Source: Christensenella minuta
Lineage (GTDB): Bacteria; Bacillota; Clostridia; Christensenellales; Christensenellaceae
Direction: 5' to 3'
Assembly: GCF_003628755.1 (NCBI RefSeq)
Contig: NZ_CP029256.1
Location: 453,585-517,584 of the forward strand
Length of the DNA: 64,000 bases
Positions 50,814-58,992 of this stretch are shown one piece after another (position 1 is the first letter of the stretch; every line of letters begins with the position of its first letter). The position numbers and the translations under genes are program-made. The notes under the pieces were generated by a model. It saw only the letters and a program-made list of their open reading frames with translations, searched no databases and had not been told where the DNA came from.

Positions 50814-50906
50814 GAGTTGTTAAGCGGTTCTTAAGAATTTAGGCTTTTTGGAATGATATAATAGAAGCAGAAGCCTGAAAAAGGCAGGAAACGGGGGTAT
50901 GGGGAA

Positions 50907-52145
50907 ATGAATCCCGGATTTGAAATCTGTAAATGGATCGTTATTATATTATCCATTTATTCTGCACCCATTATGGTCTGGATGATTATCACGACTCTGG
51001 CGGGGCTTGCCAAACCCCGGGAGTTGAAGCCCGGGGGAGCGGTGGAGCGCCGCTTTGCGGTGCTGATTTGCGCGCGCAATGAAGAAAGCGTGATCGGGAA
51101 CCTGATCGACAGCCTGAAGAAACAGGAATACCGCAATTTTCATGTTTTTGTGGTGGCGGATAATTGTACGGACCATACGGCACGCGTCGCGGAAAAGTAT
51201 GGAGCGACGGTATTTGAACGCTTCAATGAAAAGAAAAAAGGAAAGGGCTATGCCCTGCATTTTGGGATCAATAAATTGCTGAGCGGATATGCGGACGCCT
51301 ACGACTCAGTATGTGTGTTCGATGCAGACAATCTGGCGGCGCCTTCGTTCCTTACGGAAATGAACCGCGCGCTCAATTCCGGCGCTGATGTGGCTCTGGG
51401 ATACCGGGACACCAAGAATATCCATGATTCGTGGGTCAGCGAAGTATATTCCATTTACTGGCTGATGCTTCAGCGTTTTTACTATACCTCCCGCCATACT
51501 CTTGGGTTTTCCAGCATGGTGGGCGGAACAGGCTTTGCTTTCAAGCTGTCCGCGCTCGGGGAAGACGGCTGGACGACATATTCCCTCACGGAGGACGTCG
51601 AGTTTTCAATCCAGCAGATCTTAAAAGGCCATAAGATCGTTCCCGCAAGGAAAGCCGTATTTTACGACGAACAACCGGCGGAATACGGCGTATCAGTGAA
51701 ACAGAGGTTCCGCTGGATGGTCGGCGGGATGCAGTGTATTCCCCTGTATTTCAAAAAAATCATGCGGGAGGTGTTTCACGGGAACTTGAAAGCGCTTGAC
51801 CTCGCATGGTATATCTTTTTTATCCCGGCGACGGGGCTCGCCCTGCCGCTCAACGTGGCGAGCATATTAATGATGTTTCTGATGCCGGGATTCAGGGCGT
51901 TTGCAGGACCGGTAGTGCTGGCGCTTTCGTTGTTTAATTTTGGACTGGGGTTGCTGGTGGCGTTTCTGACGCTGAAGCTGGAAGCGCGGAAAATCAGGCC
52001 GATGCTGCGCGGGATAGTGCTTTATCCGATTTTCTTGCTGACCATGATGTTTATTGCTCTTGGAGCCTTGTTCCGCCCCCGTACGGAGTGGATTCCCATC
52101 GAGCACCAAAGCAAATACCGGATCGAAGATGTGGATATCGGCTGA
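50907..52145 (+). CDS. Processive-type family 2 glycosyltransferase, membrane bound (copy 2)
   Basis: 412 residues, with the same architecture and motifs as copy 1 at 44593: VLICARNEESVIGNLI, VADNCTDHTARVA, CVFDADNLAAPSF, TEDVEFSIQQILKGH and QRFRWMVGGMQC, with a single N-terminal and three C-terminal membrane spans. Similarity runs end to end, so this is a recent enough duplication to keep identical stretches such as IHDSWVSEVYSIYWLML. It stands alone with its own A/T-rich promoter (TATAAT near 50857). The product is unknown. Confidence 0.9.
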   Translation: MNPGFEICKWIVIILSIYSAPIMVWMIITTLAGLAKPRELKPGGAVERRFAVLICARNEESVIGNLIDSLKKQEYRNFHVFVVADNCTDHTARVAEKYGATVFERFNEKKKGKGYALHFGINKLLSGYADAYDSVCVFDADNLAAPSFLTEMNRALNSGADVALGYRDTKNIHDSWVSEVYSIYWLMLQRFYYTSRHTLGFSSMVGGTGFAFKLSALGEDGWTTYSLTEDVEFSIQQILKGHKIVPARKAVFYDEQPAEYGVSVKQRFRWMVGGMQCIPLYFKKIMREVFHGNLKALDLAWYIFFIPATGLALPLNVASILMMFLMPGFRAFAGPVVLALSLFNFGLGLLVAFLTLKLEARKIRPMLRGIVLYPIFLLTMMFIALGALFRPRTEWIPIEHQSKYRIEDVDIG

Positions 52146-52242
52146 TCCCGGAATACAGGGCGGCAGGGAAATTCCTTGCCGCTGTTTTAATTAAGCTAAA
52201 CGGCTTTAAGAATAAAAAGGACTGTTTGAGAGGGAGGAAAGT

Positions 52243-53478
52243 ATGGCTACGTTTGATGAAATTTACAGAAGGCTGCTCAGCAAAGCTGCCCAAGGCGGGA
52301 AAATCGAGGAAAGGGAATGCGATATGGACGACCTCAATTGCCTGCTTCATCCGGGCGCTTATCCGTTGGTATGGAAGGTAGGCGCGTGCGACTGCCCGCC
52401 CGAGCGGCGCAGGGAGTGCGCGGACGGATGTGAATTCGGTGCGATCCGGCCGAACGGCAAAGATGGAATTGAAATCGATCCGAAAGAGTGCGTCGGCTGC
52501 TGTGCCTGCGTAAATGGCTGCGACCGGGAAAAGCTGAAGGCGAGCCGCGATGTGATCGCCGTGCTGGACGCCTTGCGGGACCGCAAGGGCCCCGCCTATG
52601 CGCTGATTGCCCCGGCGTTTACCGGACAATTGGGACCGGGGGTCACGCCCGGAAAGCTGCGGACCGCGTTCAAGAGACTCGGTTTTGACGGCATGATTGA
52701 GGTAGCGCTGTTCGCGGATATCCTGACGCTTAAGGAGGCCCTCGAGTTCGATAAAAATATTTTACAGGAGTCCGATTACCAGCTTACAAGCTGCTGCTGC
52801 CCGATGTGGATTGCCATGATCCGCAAGGTTTACCATGAATTGATGCCTCACGTTCCCGGAGCGGTATCGCCAATGGTGGCGTGCGGACGGACAGTGAAGT
52901 CGCTTTATCCGGAGGCGCTCACCGTTTTCGTTGGTCCATGTATTGCTAAGAAGGCGGAGGCAAGGGAGCAGGATGTTGCGGATGCGGTAGACTATGTGCT
53001 GACATTCCAGGAAGTACGGGATGTTTTCGAGGCAATGCAGATCGAACCGGATGCCCTTCCGGAAGACGACAAGGACCATTCTTCGCGGGCCGGACGGATT
53101 TATGCTCGGAAGGGGGGAGTGAGCGAGGCTGTAAAGGCGACGGTGAGCCGGCTGAATCCGGATCGGAAAATCACCGTGCGTACACAGCAGGCGGATGGCG
53201 TTCCGGCATGCAGGGAGATGCTGACCGCACTGCGTGAAGGGAAAACAAATGCCAATTTCTTTGAAGGTATGGGCTGCGCAGGCGGCTGCGTGGGCGGCCC
53301 CAAGGCGCTCATCGACCGCGGGGAGGGAACGGAGTATGTGGAGGACTACGGGGCGCAGGCAGCCTATCCGACGCCGATCGATAATCCCTATGTGATCGAA
53401 CTGCTGCACCGCCTTGGTTTCGACACGGTGGAAAGCCTGATTGAACACAGCGACATTTTCACCCGGGATTTTAAATAG
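52243..53478 (+). CDS. [FeFe]-hydrogenase-like protein with a ferredoxin domain
   Basis: 411 residues. An N-terminal region has Cys-rich clusters (ACDCPPERRRECADGCEF and ECVGCCACVNGCDREKL) for Fe-S centres. The C-terminal part holds all three H-cluster signatures in modified form: L1 LTSCCCPMW, L2 FVGPCIAKKAEA and L3 FFEGMGCAGGCVGGP. The usual small-subunit C-terminus is absent. No maturase (HydEFG) or partner subunit lies nearby. This fits the divergent single-subunit hydrogenases proposed to be sensory or of unknown role, rather than a main H2-producing enzyme. It is monocistronic with a bidirectional terminator. Confidence 0.85.
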   Translation: MATFDEIYRRLLSKAAQGGKIEERECDMDDLNCLLHPGAYPLVWKVGACDCPPERRRECADGCEFGAIRPNGKDGIEIDPKECVGCCACVNGCDREKLKASRDVIAVLDALRDRKGPAYALIAPAFTGQLGPGVTPGKLRTAFKRLGFDGMIEVALFADILTLKEALEFDKNILQESDYQLTSCCCPMWIAMIRKVYHELMPHVPGAVSPMVACGRTVKSLYPEALTVFVGPCIAKKAEAREQDVADAVDYVLTFQEVRDVFEAMQIEPDALPEDDKDHSSRAGRIYARKGGVSEAVKATVSRLNPDRKITVRTQQADGVPACREMLTALREGKTNANFFEGMGCAGGCVGGPKALIDRGEGTEYVEDYGAQAAYPTPIDNPYVIELLHRLGFDTVESLIEHSDIFTRDFK

Positions 53479-53486
53479 AGGAAATC

Positions 53487-53516
53487 AAAAAAAGCATCCC
53501 TCCGGATGCTTTTTTT
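53487..53516. terminator. Bidirectional terminator
   Basis: AAAAAAGCATCC-CTCC-GGATGCTTTTTT between the convergent hydrogenase-like gene and murC. Confidence 0.88.
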
Positions 53517-54898
53517 TAATCCTTAAAAAAGATCATCTGCTGTTTGTTGATATCTCCGGAACCAAGCGTCATTACAATATCGCCCGGCTTCCAGTTTTTG
53601 AGGAGGTAATCCTTGATACCCTGGAAAGTAGGGATATACATGCACGAACACGAGTTTGAGTTGATCGCCGCCACTACATCGCGCGCGTGGATTCCCTGCG
53701 TATCGGTATCCCGCCCGGGATAGATGTCCGGCATCAGCACTTCATCCGCGTTGCCGAAGCACTGGGCGTATTTGTCTTTCAAAGTACGCGCCCTTGTATA
53801 GGAATTACACTGGAAAACAACCCACAGCTTATGATGGGGAACGAGGGAAGCGGCCTCTAGGCATGCCGCGATCTCGCTTGGATGATGCGCATAGTCGTGG
53901 AATACGCGCACGCCGTCCCTCTCGCCGATCAATTCAAAACGCCGTCCGGCAAGCCGGTAATCTTTAAGCGCACGGATGGAGATATCGACGTCAACGCCGA
54001 ATACCTCGCGGGCAAAAGCGGTTGCTGCAAGGGCATTGCGCAGATTGTGCAAGCCGGGTACGGTAAGCTCCAGCGTCCCCAGCTTTTCTCCGCGGCAGAC
54101 CACGGTTCCGCTGCCGCAGCCAAGTTCGTTGAATTCGGGGGAATCCAGATACCAATCGCTTGCGGGGCCGTCGTTGTACGTCACAATGCGGCAGGGCGCA
54201 TAGTCCTTTAAGCGGTAAGCAAGCGTATCCGACTGGTTCAGGAGCAGGATGCCGTTCTGTCCCAGCTTCTGGATAAATTCTACGAAGGTATCGAAAATAT
54301 CGTTGATGTCGCGGTAACAGTCGAGGTGATCGTCATCGATGTTGTTGACGAGGACATGGGTCGGATGCAGGGTAAGGAAACTGCGCACATATTCGCATGC
54401 CTCGGTGATAAAAGCATCGTTCGTACCGACTTTTACGCCGCCGGAGAGGAAATCGACCATGCCGCCCACATGGACGGTGCAGTCTTCCTCGGAATGCTGC
54501 ATGATAAGCGCGAGCATGGAAGTGATGGTCGTCTTTCCGTGGCAGCCCGAAATACAGGCTACGCGTTGGTATTGGCTGGAGATCAGCCCCAGCAATTTCG
54601 ATCGCTCAAGCATCGGAATCTCGTGCGCAGCCGCGTAAGCATACTCCGGGTTATAGGGCTTGATTGCGGCTGTATAGACCACAAGCCCGGCTCCATGCAC
54701 GTTTTTTTCATCGTGTCCGAAAGTGACGGGAATGCCTTTTTGGTCCAATTGGCGGGTAAACGCTGATTCTTTCATGTCGGATCCCGTTACGGCATATCCG
54801 TTGGCGGCAAGGATCTGCGCAAGCCCACTCATGGAGCAGCCGCCGATCCCAATGAAATGTATCTTTTTATCTTTAGGAATTGTAATTTTCGTATCCAT
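53516..54898 (-). CDS. murC: UDP-N-acetylmuramate-L-alanine ligase
   Basis: Adds L-Ala to UDP-MurNAc with ATP, the first peptide step of peptidoglycan synthesis. 460 residues: KIHFIGIGGCSMSGLAQIL (N-terminal Rossmann), SGCHGKTTITSMLALI (P-loop), VNNIDDDHLDCY, LAGRRFELIGERDGV and FHDYAHHPSEI. It stands alone and is not in a division cluster. The start at 54898 follows GGGAGATTTGA. Confidence 0.96.
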   Translation of the reverse strand: MDTKITIPKDKKIHFIGIGGCSMSGLAQILAANGYAVTGSDMKESAFTRQLDQKGIPVTFGHDEKNVHGAGLVVYTAAIKPYNPEYAYAAAHEIPMLERSKLLGLISSQYQRVACISGCHGKTTITSMLALIMQHSEEDCTVHVGGMVDFLSGGVKVGTNDAFITEACEYVRSFLTLHPTHVLVNNIDDDHLDCYRDINDIFDTFVEFIQKLGQNGILLLNQSDTLAYRLKDYAPCRIVTYNDGPASDWYLDSPEFNELGCGSGTVVCRGEKLGTLELTVPGLHNLRNALAATAFAREVFGVDVDISIRALKDYRLAGRRFELIGERDGVRVFHDYAHHPSEIAACLEAASLVPHHKLWVVFQCNSYTRARTLKDKYAQCFGNADEVLMPDIYPGRDTDTQGIHARDVVAAINSNSCSCMYIPTFQGIKDYLLKNWKPGDIVMTLGSGDINKQQMIFFKD

Positions 54899-54971
54899 TC
54901 AAATCTCCCAATTTTAATCCGGCCGCTGCTGTAAGGCCGGTATGCACGGCGCGTTGCCCGAATGCCTTTAT

Positions 54972-55000
54972 ATTATACTGAATATGCAATGTTTTATCAA
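54972..55000 (-). promoter_or_regulatory. murC promoter
   Basis: Minus strand TTGATA (54995-55000), 17 bp and TATAAT (54972-54977). Confidence 0.7.
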
Positions 55001-55047
55001 CTGCTTTTGAGGTGCCTTTTTTCCTGGAATGTGCTATAATAAACAAT

Positions 55048-55752
55048 ATGGGCGACGAAAATATGAAAATTAAATTATCGGATGGCAGCGACCTTGGCAT
55101 TGATGTGACCAGAAAAGCGATGAAAAATATCCGCCTGCGTGTCCGCCGTGACGGGAGCGTGTGCGTAAGCGCGCCTTTTGGCGTAAGCAGCGGGAGGATA
55201 CAGGAATTTGTGTCCTCAAAAAGCGCGTGGATCGAAAATCACATTAACAGCCTGCTCCGGCAGCAGGATTCAGATGAAGAACATGTTTTATTTATGGGGA
55301 CGAATTATGCGCTGGAGGTTGTGAAGGACCGCCGGACCGGCGTGGCGTTGAACGGCGAAAACATGACGATATTTTGCAGCAAGCCGGAGGAGTATAAAGA
55401 TGTGCTCCAGAACTGGTGGGTGCAGCAGGCACTTGCTTACCTTGGGGATGTCGTAAATAAATGGTACCCCGTTTTGGGGCAGGATGAAGAGGATAAGCCG
55501 GTCATCAAAATACGGAAAATGAAGACCTTGTGGGGAAGCTGTACCAGCACGCAGAGGACGATACGGTTTAATTACTATTTGATGTGCGCGTCGGCGGAGG
55601 GCATTGAATATGTGGTTCTGCACGAGCTGACACACCTTCTTTATCCCGACCACGGAGCCGGTTTCAAGGCTTTTCTTTCCAGACATATGCCGGATTGGAA
55701 GGAACGGAAACGGCGGCTTGAAAGTCAGTGCGCGGGAATGCGTATGCTTTAA
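55048..55752 (+). CDS. YgjP-like zinc metallopeptidase domain protein
   Basis: About 234 residues. The N-terminal beta domain reads KAMKNIRLRVRRDGSVCVSA. The C-terminal half has KMKTLWGSCTSTQRTIRFNY and the zinc site HELTHLLYPDHGAGF, the signature of the YgjP/DUF45 family. Activity is assumed to be proteolytic but is not established for the family. An extended -10 (TGC-TATAAT, hexamer 55035-55040) puts the transcript start at or next to the ATG at 55048, with no ribosome binding site. It may be leaderless. ATG 55063 (MKIKLSDG) is the alternative. Confidence 0.85.
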   Translation: MGDENMKIKLSDGSDLGIDVTRKAMKNIRLRVRRDGSVCVSAPFGVSSGRIQEFVSSKSAWIENHINSLLRQQDSDEEHVLFMGTNYALEVVKDRRTGVALNGENMTIFCSKPEEYKDVLQNWWVQQALAYLGDVVNKWYPVLGQDEEDKPVIKIRKMKTLWGSCTSTQRTIRFNYYLMCASAEGIEYVVLHELTHLLYPDHGAGFKAFLSRHMPDWKERKRRLESQCAGMRML

Positions 55753-55791
55753 AGAAGTGAGAGAAAAAGACATTTTTCAGTTAGAATTCTC

Positions 55792-55821
55792 TTGACAACA
55801 TTAAGGCTTATCTATTATAAT
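55792..55821 (+). promoter_or_regulatory. Promoter of the five-tRNA operon
   Basis: TTGACA (55792-55797), 18 bp and TATAAT (55816-55821). Confidence 0.75.
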
Positions 55822-55851
55822 AATTCTTGCGCGCGACGGACGCGTATTAGC

Positions 55852-55935
55852 GCGGGCGTGGCGGAATTGGCAGACGCGCCAGACTTAGGATCTGGTGCCC
55901 TAGGCGTGAAGGTTCGAGTCCTTTCGCCCGCACCA
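55852..55935 (+). tRNA. tRNA-Leu (TAG)
   Basis: 84 nt with long variable arm, GCGGGCG/CGCCCGC acceptor stem, anticodon TAG and encoded CCA. Confidence 0.95.
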
Positions 55936-55944
55936 ATTTCATCT

Positions 55945-56019
55945 GCGGGAGTGGCTCAGTGGTAGAGCGTCGCCTTGCCAAGGCGAATGTCGCGAGTTCG
56001 AATCTCGTCTTCCGCTCCA
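55945..56019 (+). tRNA. tRNA-Gly (GCC)
   Basis: 75 nt, GCGGGAG acceptor, anticodon loop TTGCCAA, encoded CCA. Confidence 0.95.
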
Positions 56020-56080
56020 TGATATGAAATGTCGTTCCCATCGAAGCGGTGGGAACGTACATTTTTGAAAAGATTGAAAT

Positions 56081-56154
56081 GCGGGTGTAGCTCAGTGGCA
56101 GAGCACCGGCTTCCCAAGCCGGCTATGTGGGTTCGATTCCCATCACCCGCTCCA
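56081..56154 (+). tRNA. tRNA-Gly (CCC)
   Basis: 74 nt, GCGGGTG/CACCCGC acceptor, anticodon loop TTCCCAA, encoded CCA. Confidence 0.95.
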
Positions 56155-56258
56155 TGTCACAAGCCGTCCTCGCGTTCGTTCCGTCTGTGAGGCGAAAAGC
56201 TTTGCAGTGACGGACAGCCCCGCAGAGGGGGAGTCCAAAAGACCTTCGGGCAAATTAT

Positions 56259-56332
56259 GCGGGTGTGGCTCAATGGTAGAGCGTCGGCCTTCCAAGCCGA
56301 ATGCGTGGGTTCGATTCCCATCACCCGCTCCA
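56259..56332 (+). tRNA. tRNA-Gly (TCC)
   Basis: 74 nt, GCGGGTG/CACCCGC acceptor, anticodon loop CTTCCAA, encoded CCA. All three glycine isoacceptors are thus clustered. The 104 bp before it hold no gene. Confidence 0.95.
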
Positions 56333-56342
56333 TGACCGGTAC

Positions 56343-56419
56343 GGACCACTAGCTCAGTTGGCTAGAGCACCTGACTCTTAATCAGGGTGTCCAGGGTTCG
56401 AGTCCCTGGTGGTCCACCA
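56343..56419 (+). tRNA. tRNA-Lys (CTT)
   Basis: 77 nt, GGACCAC/GTGGTCC acceptor, anticodon loop CTCTTAA, encoded CCA. Last gene of the operon. Confidence 0.95.
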
Positions 56420-56421
56420 CG

Positions 56422-56447
56422 AAAAGCCGCTATACAAGCGGCTTTTT
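56422..56447 (+). terminator. Terminator of the tRNA operon
   Basis: AAAAGCCGCT-n5-AGCGGCTTTTTT. Confidence 0.9.
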
Positions 56448-56577
56448 TACTGTTTCTGGATATTATTTTTATATAAAAAGCCAGGCTGGCGCTTCATTTC
56501 AAAATGATGGAAGTTTGACGGGATGAGGTGGTAGCCTGTATGAAAAAGGACTAGGAATAAAAAGCGGAGGTAGCATG

Positions 56578-57027
56578 ATGAGTAAGATCGAAACGGTGCA
56601 AAAAGAAATGATAGCGGCAATGAAAGCAAAAGATACAGAGCGGAAAGAGACGCTGACCCTCCTGCTGTCTGCGCTGAAAGCGAAGGCAAAGGATAAAAAA
56701 GAAGCTTTGACCGAAGAGGAAGAAAATACCATTATCCTGAAGGAGATAAAGCAGGCGGAGGAAAGCCTTGCCGGGGCGGAAAAGGCAGCCCGGGCGGATT
56801 TGATTGATATGAATAAAAAACGCATCGCTGTTTTGGCGGACTTTGCCCCGAAGCAGATGAATGCGGAGGAAATCAAACAAGTCATCGCAGGTGTCCTGCA
56901 GCAGCTTGGCATCGAAAAGCCGGAACCGAAGGACAAAGGAAGTATCATGAAAAACCTGATGCCCCTCGTAACAGGAAAGGCCGATGGAGGGCTTGTAAAC
57001 CGAATGGTAGGCGAACTCATGAAATAG
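56578..57027 (+). CDS. GatB/YqeY domain protein
   Basis: About 149 residues, all helical: SKIETVQKEMIAAMKAKD, then an EEEENTIILKEIKQAEES stretch and the C-terminal GSIMKNLMPLVTGKADGG. It corresponds to the YqeY family, homologous to the tRNA-binding tail of GatB. The role is uncertain, possibly related to tRNA amidation. GGAGG is 7 nt before ATG 56578; ATG 56575 is possible but close. A terminator follows. Confidence 0.9.
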   Translation: MSKIETVQKEMIAAMKAKDTERKETLTLLLSALKAKAKDKKEALTEEEENTIILKEIKQAEESLAGAEKAARADLIDMNKKRIAVLADFAPKQMNAEEIKQVIAGVLQQLGIEKPEPKDKGSIMKNLMPLVTGKADGGLVNRMVGELMK

Positions 57028-57042
57028 AAGATTTTGCGGCGC

Positions 57043-57070
57043 AAAATCCCCGGACACCCGGGGATTTTTT
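57043..57070 (+). terminator. Terminator after yqeY-like gene
   Basis: AAAATCCCCGG-n4-CCGGGGATTTTTT. Confidence 0.88.
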
Positions 57071-57133
57071 ATCGCGGCTTGGGCCAGCCAGGAAAGGAAT
57101 ACCGGGCGGTTTGGCCCGTTATGCGAAATGATT

Positions 57134-57592
57134 TTAGGGCATAGCGGCTTGTGTTTGGATAAAATGGATGATGAAATTCGCCGCCGCGCCGATCATAGCC
57201 GCGCCGATCCCCGTATACAACATTCCAAGAACGGCCTGCGGAAGCAGGTTAGAAGAGCGAAGCAGAATACCGAATGTAATCATACAGGCCATAATGATAT
57301 AGCCTTTTACATCAAAAAAGGCGAACGCGCATATTTTTGGGCGGGGAAAGGCTTCGATCCGCGCGGTATGCTTGCGGAAAAGCCGGAAGAAAATAAACTT
57401 GAAAAAAAGAAAAAAGACCGCCGCGGTCACCGGAAGGGAGAGCCATAATGGCTCAAGGTTTCCAAGCAGAGCGGGAAGACCGATGGAAAGCACGGCTGTT
57501 CCTGCAATACTCCAAACGATTCCGGCAAGCAGCGGAAGATATTTTTTATTGATTCGGGGGGCGTGGTTCAAACCCGTCTCTCGTGTGGTCAT
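57134..57592 (-). CDS. Small four-span membrane protein of unknown function
   Basis: 152 residues with four hydrophobic segments (about 18-42, 48-70, 95-112 and 118-142) and basic ends. No family recognised. GAGGTG lies 7 nt before the ATG. Its stop is 60 bp from the yqeY terminator on the other strand. It lies just downstream of the DUF2185 gene on the same strand (48 bp), so the two may be co-transcribed. Confidence 0.6.
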   Translation of the reverse strand: MTTRETGLNHAPRINKKYLPLLAGIVWSIAGTAVLSIGLPALLGNLEPLWLSLPVTAAVFFLFFKFIFFRLFRKHTARIEAFPRPKICAFAFFDVKGYIIMACMITFGILLRSSNLLPQAVLGMLYTGIGAAMIGAAANFIIHFIQTQAAMP

Positions 57593-57640
57593 AATTTACA
57601 CCTCGGTCCCGATTTTGTGTCCAGGTAAGACAATCCGGCT

Positions 57641-58000
57641 CTATTCTTCATCAAAAAAATGTCCGGCTTTTGCAAATTTGCCGTTTTTCTCGCGAATGAA
57701 TGCCGTCTCGTAGTCGGCATCGAGGAAAGGGAGTACGGCGGGGTCATAGCTGCATATCGTACTCAAGGGAAAGGCGGCGGTGTTTCCCGGGGTGTTCATG
57801 TAGGTGGTATCTTCGTCGCCGGCAAGGAATACCCAGCCGGAATCCATTGTACCGGGGATCGGAAAGTCCCGGTACATGATGCCGATTTCATAACCATCCA
57901 CAGAGATACGGTCGCTGACAACGCACCCGCAGTCGGGATTTTTGACTTGCAGGTCCGTGCGGATTTTCAGATCACGAAAATAAATCTTTTGCTGCTCCAT
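57641..58000 (-). CDS. DUF2185 domain protein
   Basis: 119 residues from MEQQKIYF. The core CGCVVSDRISVDG, GIMYRDFPIPGTMDSGW, FLAGDEDTTYMN and TICSYDPAVLPFLDA matches DUF2185, a family often found as immunity-like or stand-alone proteins. No toxin is adjacent. AAAGGAG lies about 10 nt upstream of the chosen ATG; the longer frame to 58057 runs into the promoter region and lacks conservation. Confidence 0.75.
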   Translation of the reverse strand: MEQQKIYFRDLKIRTDLQVKNPDCGCVVSDRISVDGYEIGIMYRDFPIPGTMDSGWVFLAGDEDTTYMNTPGNTAAFPLSTICSYDPAVLPFLDADYETAFIREKNGKFAKAGHFFDEE

Positions 58001-58171
58001 AGCATGTTCGCTCCTTTTCACAAGACTTAGTGTACCCCTAATTCTGTGGGGAATCAATAAGTGTTTTATTTAATATTGATAAACGAATTCCCTAAAAAAA
58101 TGCAAAAAGCTTGCAAAAATGGTGCTCAGGAGGTATAATAACGGGGCACCCCAAAAGGGAAAGGAATCAGT

Positions 58172-58843
58172 ATGAAAAGAACGATTGTGAAAACCTGCCA
58201 AATTATGTGCGCCGGAGTGCTTGTTCTGGCAATCGGCATTACCGCATTGCCGCGTGTAATGGCTGCGGAATTGCCTGCGCAGACTGAGGCGGAAACAATT
58301 GGCCAAACCAGTGCGGAAGCGCTGGGGGAAAGTATTTCGCAGGCAGTGTTTGAAACATTTACAGATGAAACTTTGGTCACGCCTTATGAATATGATCCAT
58401 ATGGTGACCTGACGGTCCTTTCAGGATGCACGGCGGAAGAACTGGAGGCATTGCTTGCGGACTCGGGCCTCGAGGGGCTGGGGACGTGCTATGCAGAAAA
58501 GGAACAGACGCACGGTATCAACGCGCTTTTTCTGATTAGTGTGGCGCAGCTCGAAAGCGGATTCGGAAAGAGCAAGCTCGCCGAAAATTGCAATAACCTC
58601 GGCGGAATCAAGAATGGCAACGACGGGTATATGGAATTTCCGACCAAGCAGGACTGTGTGGAATACCAGGCGACGTTGCTGCGGGACGATTACCTTGATG
58701 AAAATGGAAAATATTACCGGGGCAAAACCACGAAAGATGTGAGCCAAAACTACTGCGGTGGATCGGAATCGTGGTATACGCAGGTGGAAAGCCTGATGCG
58801 CAGTAATTTTGAAAAAGTCGGGGAAATGCGCGCGGCGGCTTGA
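58172..58843 (+). CDS. Secreted glucosaminidase (GH73 / LytG-FlgJ type)
   Basis: 223 residues with a signal peptide (about 1-31, ending PRVMAAE), a low-complexity linker and a GH73 lysozyme-like domain: FLISVAQLESGFGKSKLA with the catalytic Glu, NNLGGIKNG and DGYMEFPTKQDCVEY. It hydrolyses N-acetylglucosamine links of peptidoglycan. Promoter TTGCAA (58111-58116), 17 bp, TATAAT (58134-58139). Monocistronic, with a strong terminator. Confidence 0.88.
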   Translation: MKRTIVKTCQIMCAGVLVLAIGITALPRVMAAELPAQTEAETIGQTSAEALGESISQAVFETFTDETLVTPYEYDPYGDLTVLSGCTAEELEALLADSGLEGLGTCYAEKEQTHGINALFLISVAQLESGFGKSKLAENCNNLGGIKNGNDGYMEFPTKQDCVEYQATLLRDDYLDENGKYYRGKTTKDVSQNYCGGSESWYTQVESLMRSNFEKVGEMRAAA

Positions 58844-58863
58844 CGACAAGCGGCGCGCAGTAG

Positions 58864-58897
58864 CCATGCACGCCCGGGAGGGCGGCATGGTTTTTTT
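58864..58897 (+). terminator. Terminator after the glucosaminidase gene
   Basis: CCATGC-A-CGCCC loop GGGCG-GCATGG followed by seven T. Confidence 0.9.
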
Positions 58898-58992
58898 GTG
58901 CCAAAAAGCGTTTTTGCCTCCCGGTGATTGAACCCGAAGCGCGAATAGCGTATAATGGGGTCAGAAATTAACTGCGGCAAAGGGAGAAAGAC

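Noticed and set aside
56155-56258. Spacer between tRNA-Gly genes as a possible extra tRNA or small RNA
   Set aside because: No cloverleaf or terminator; only short hairpins.
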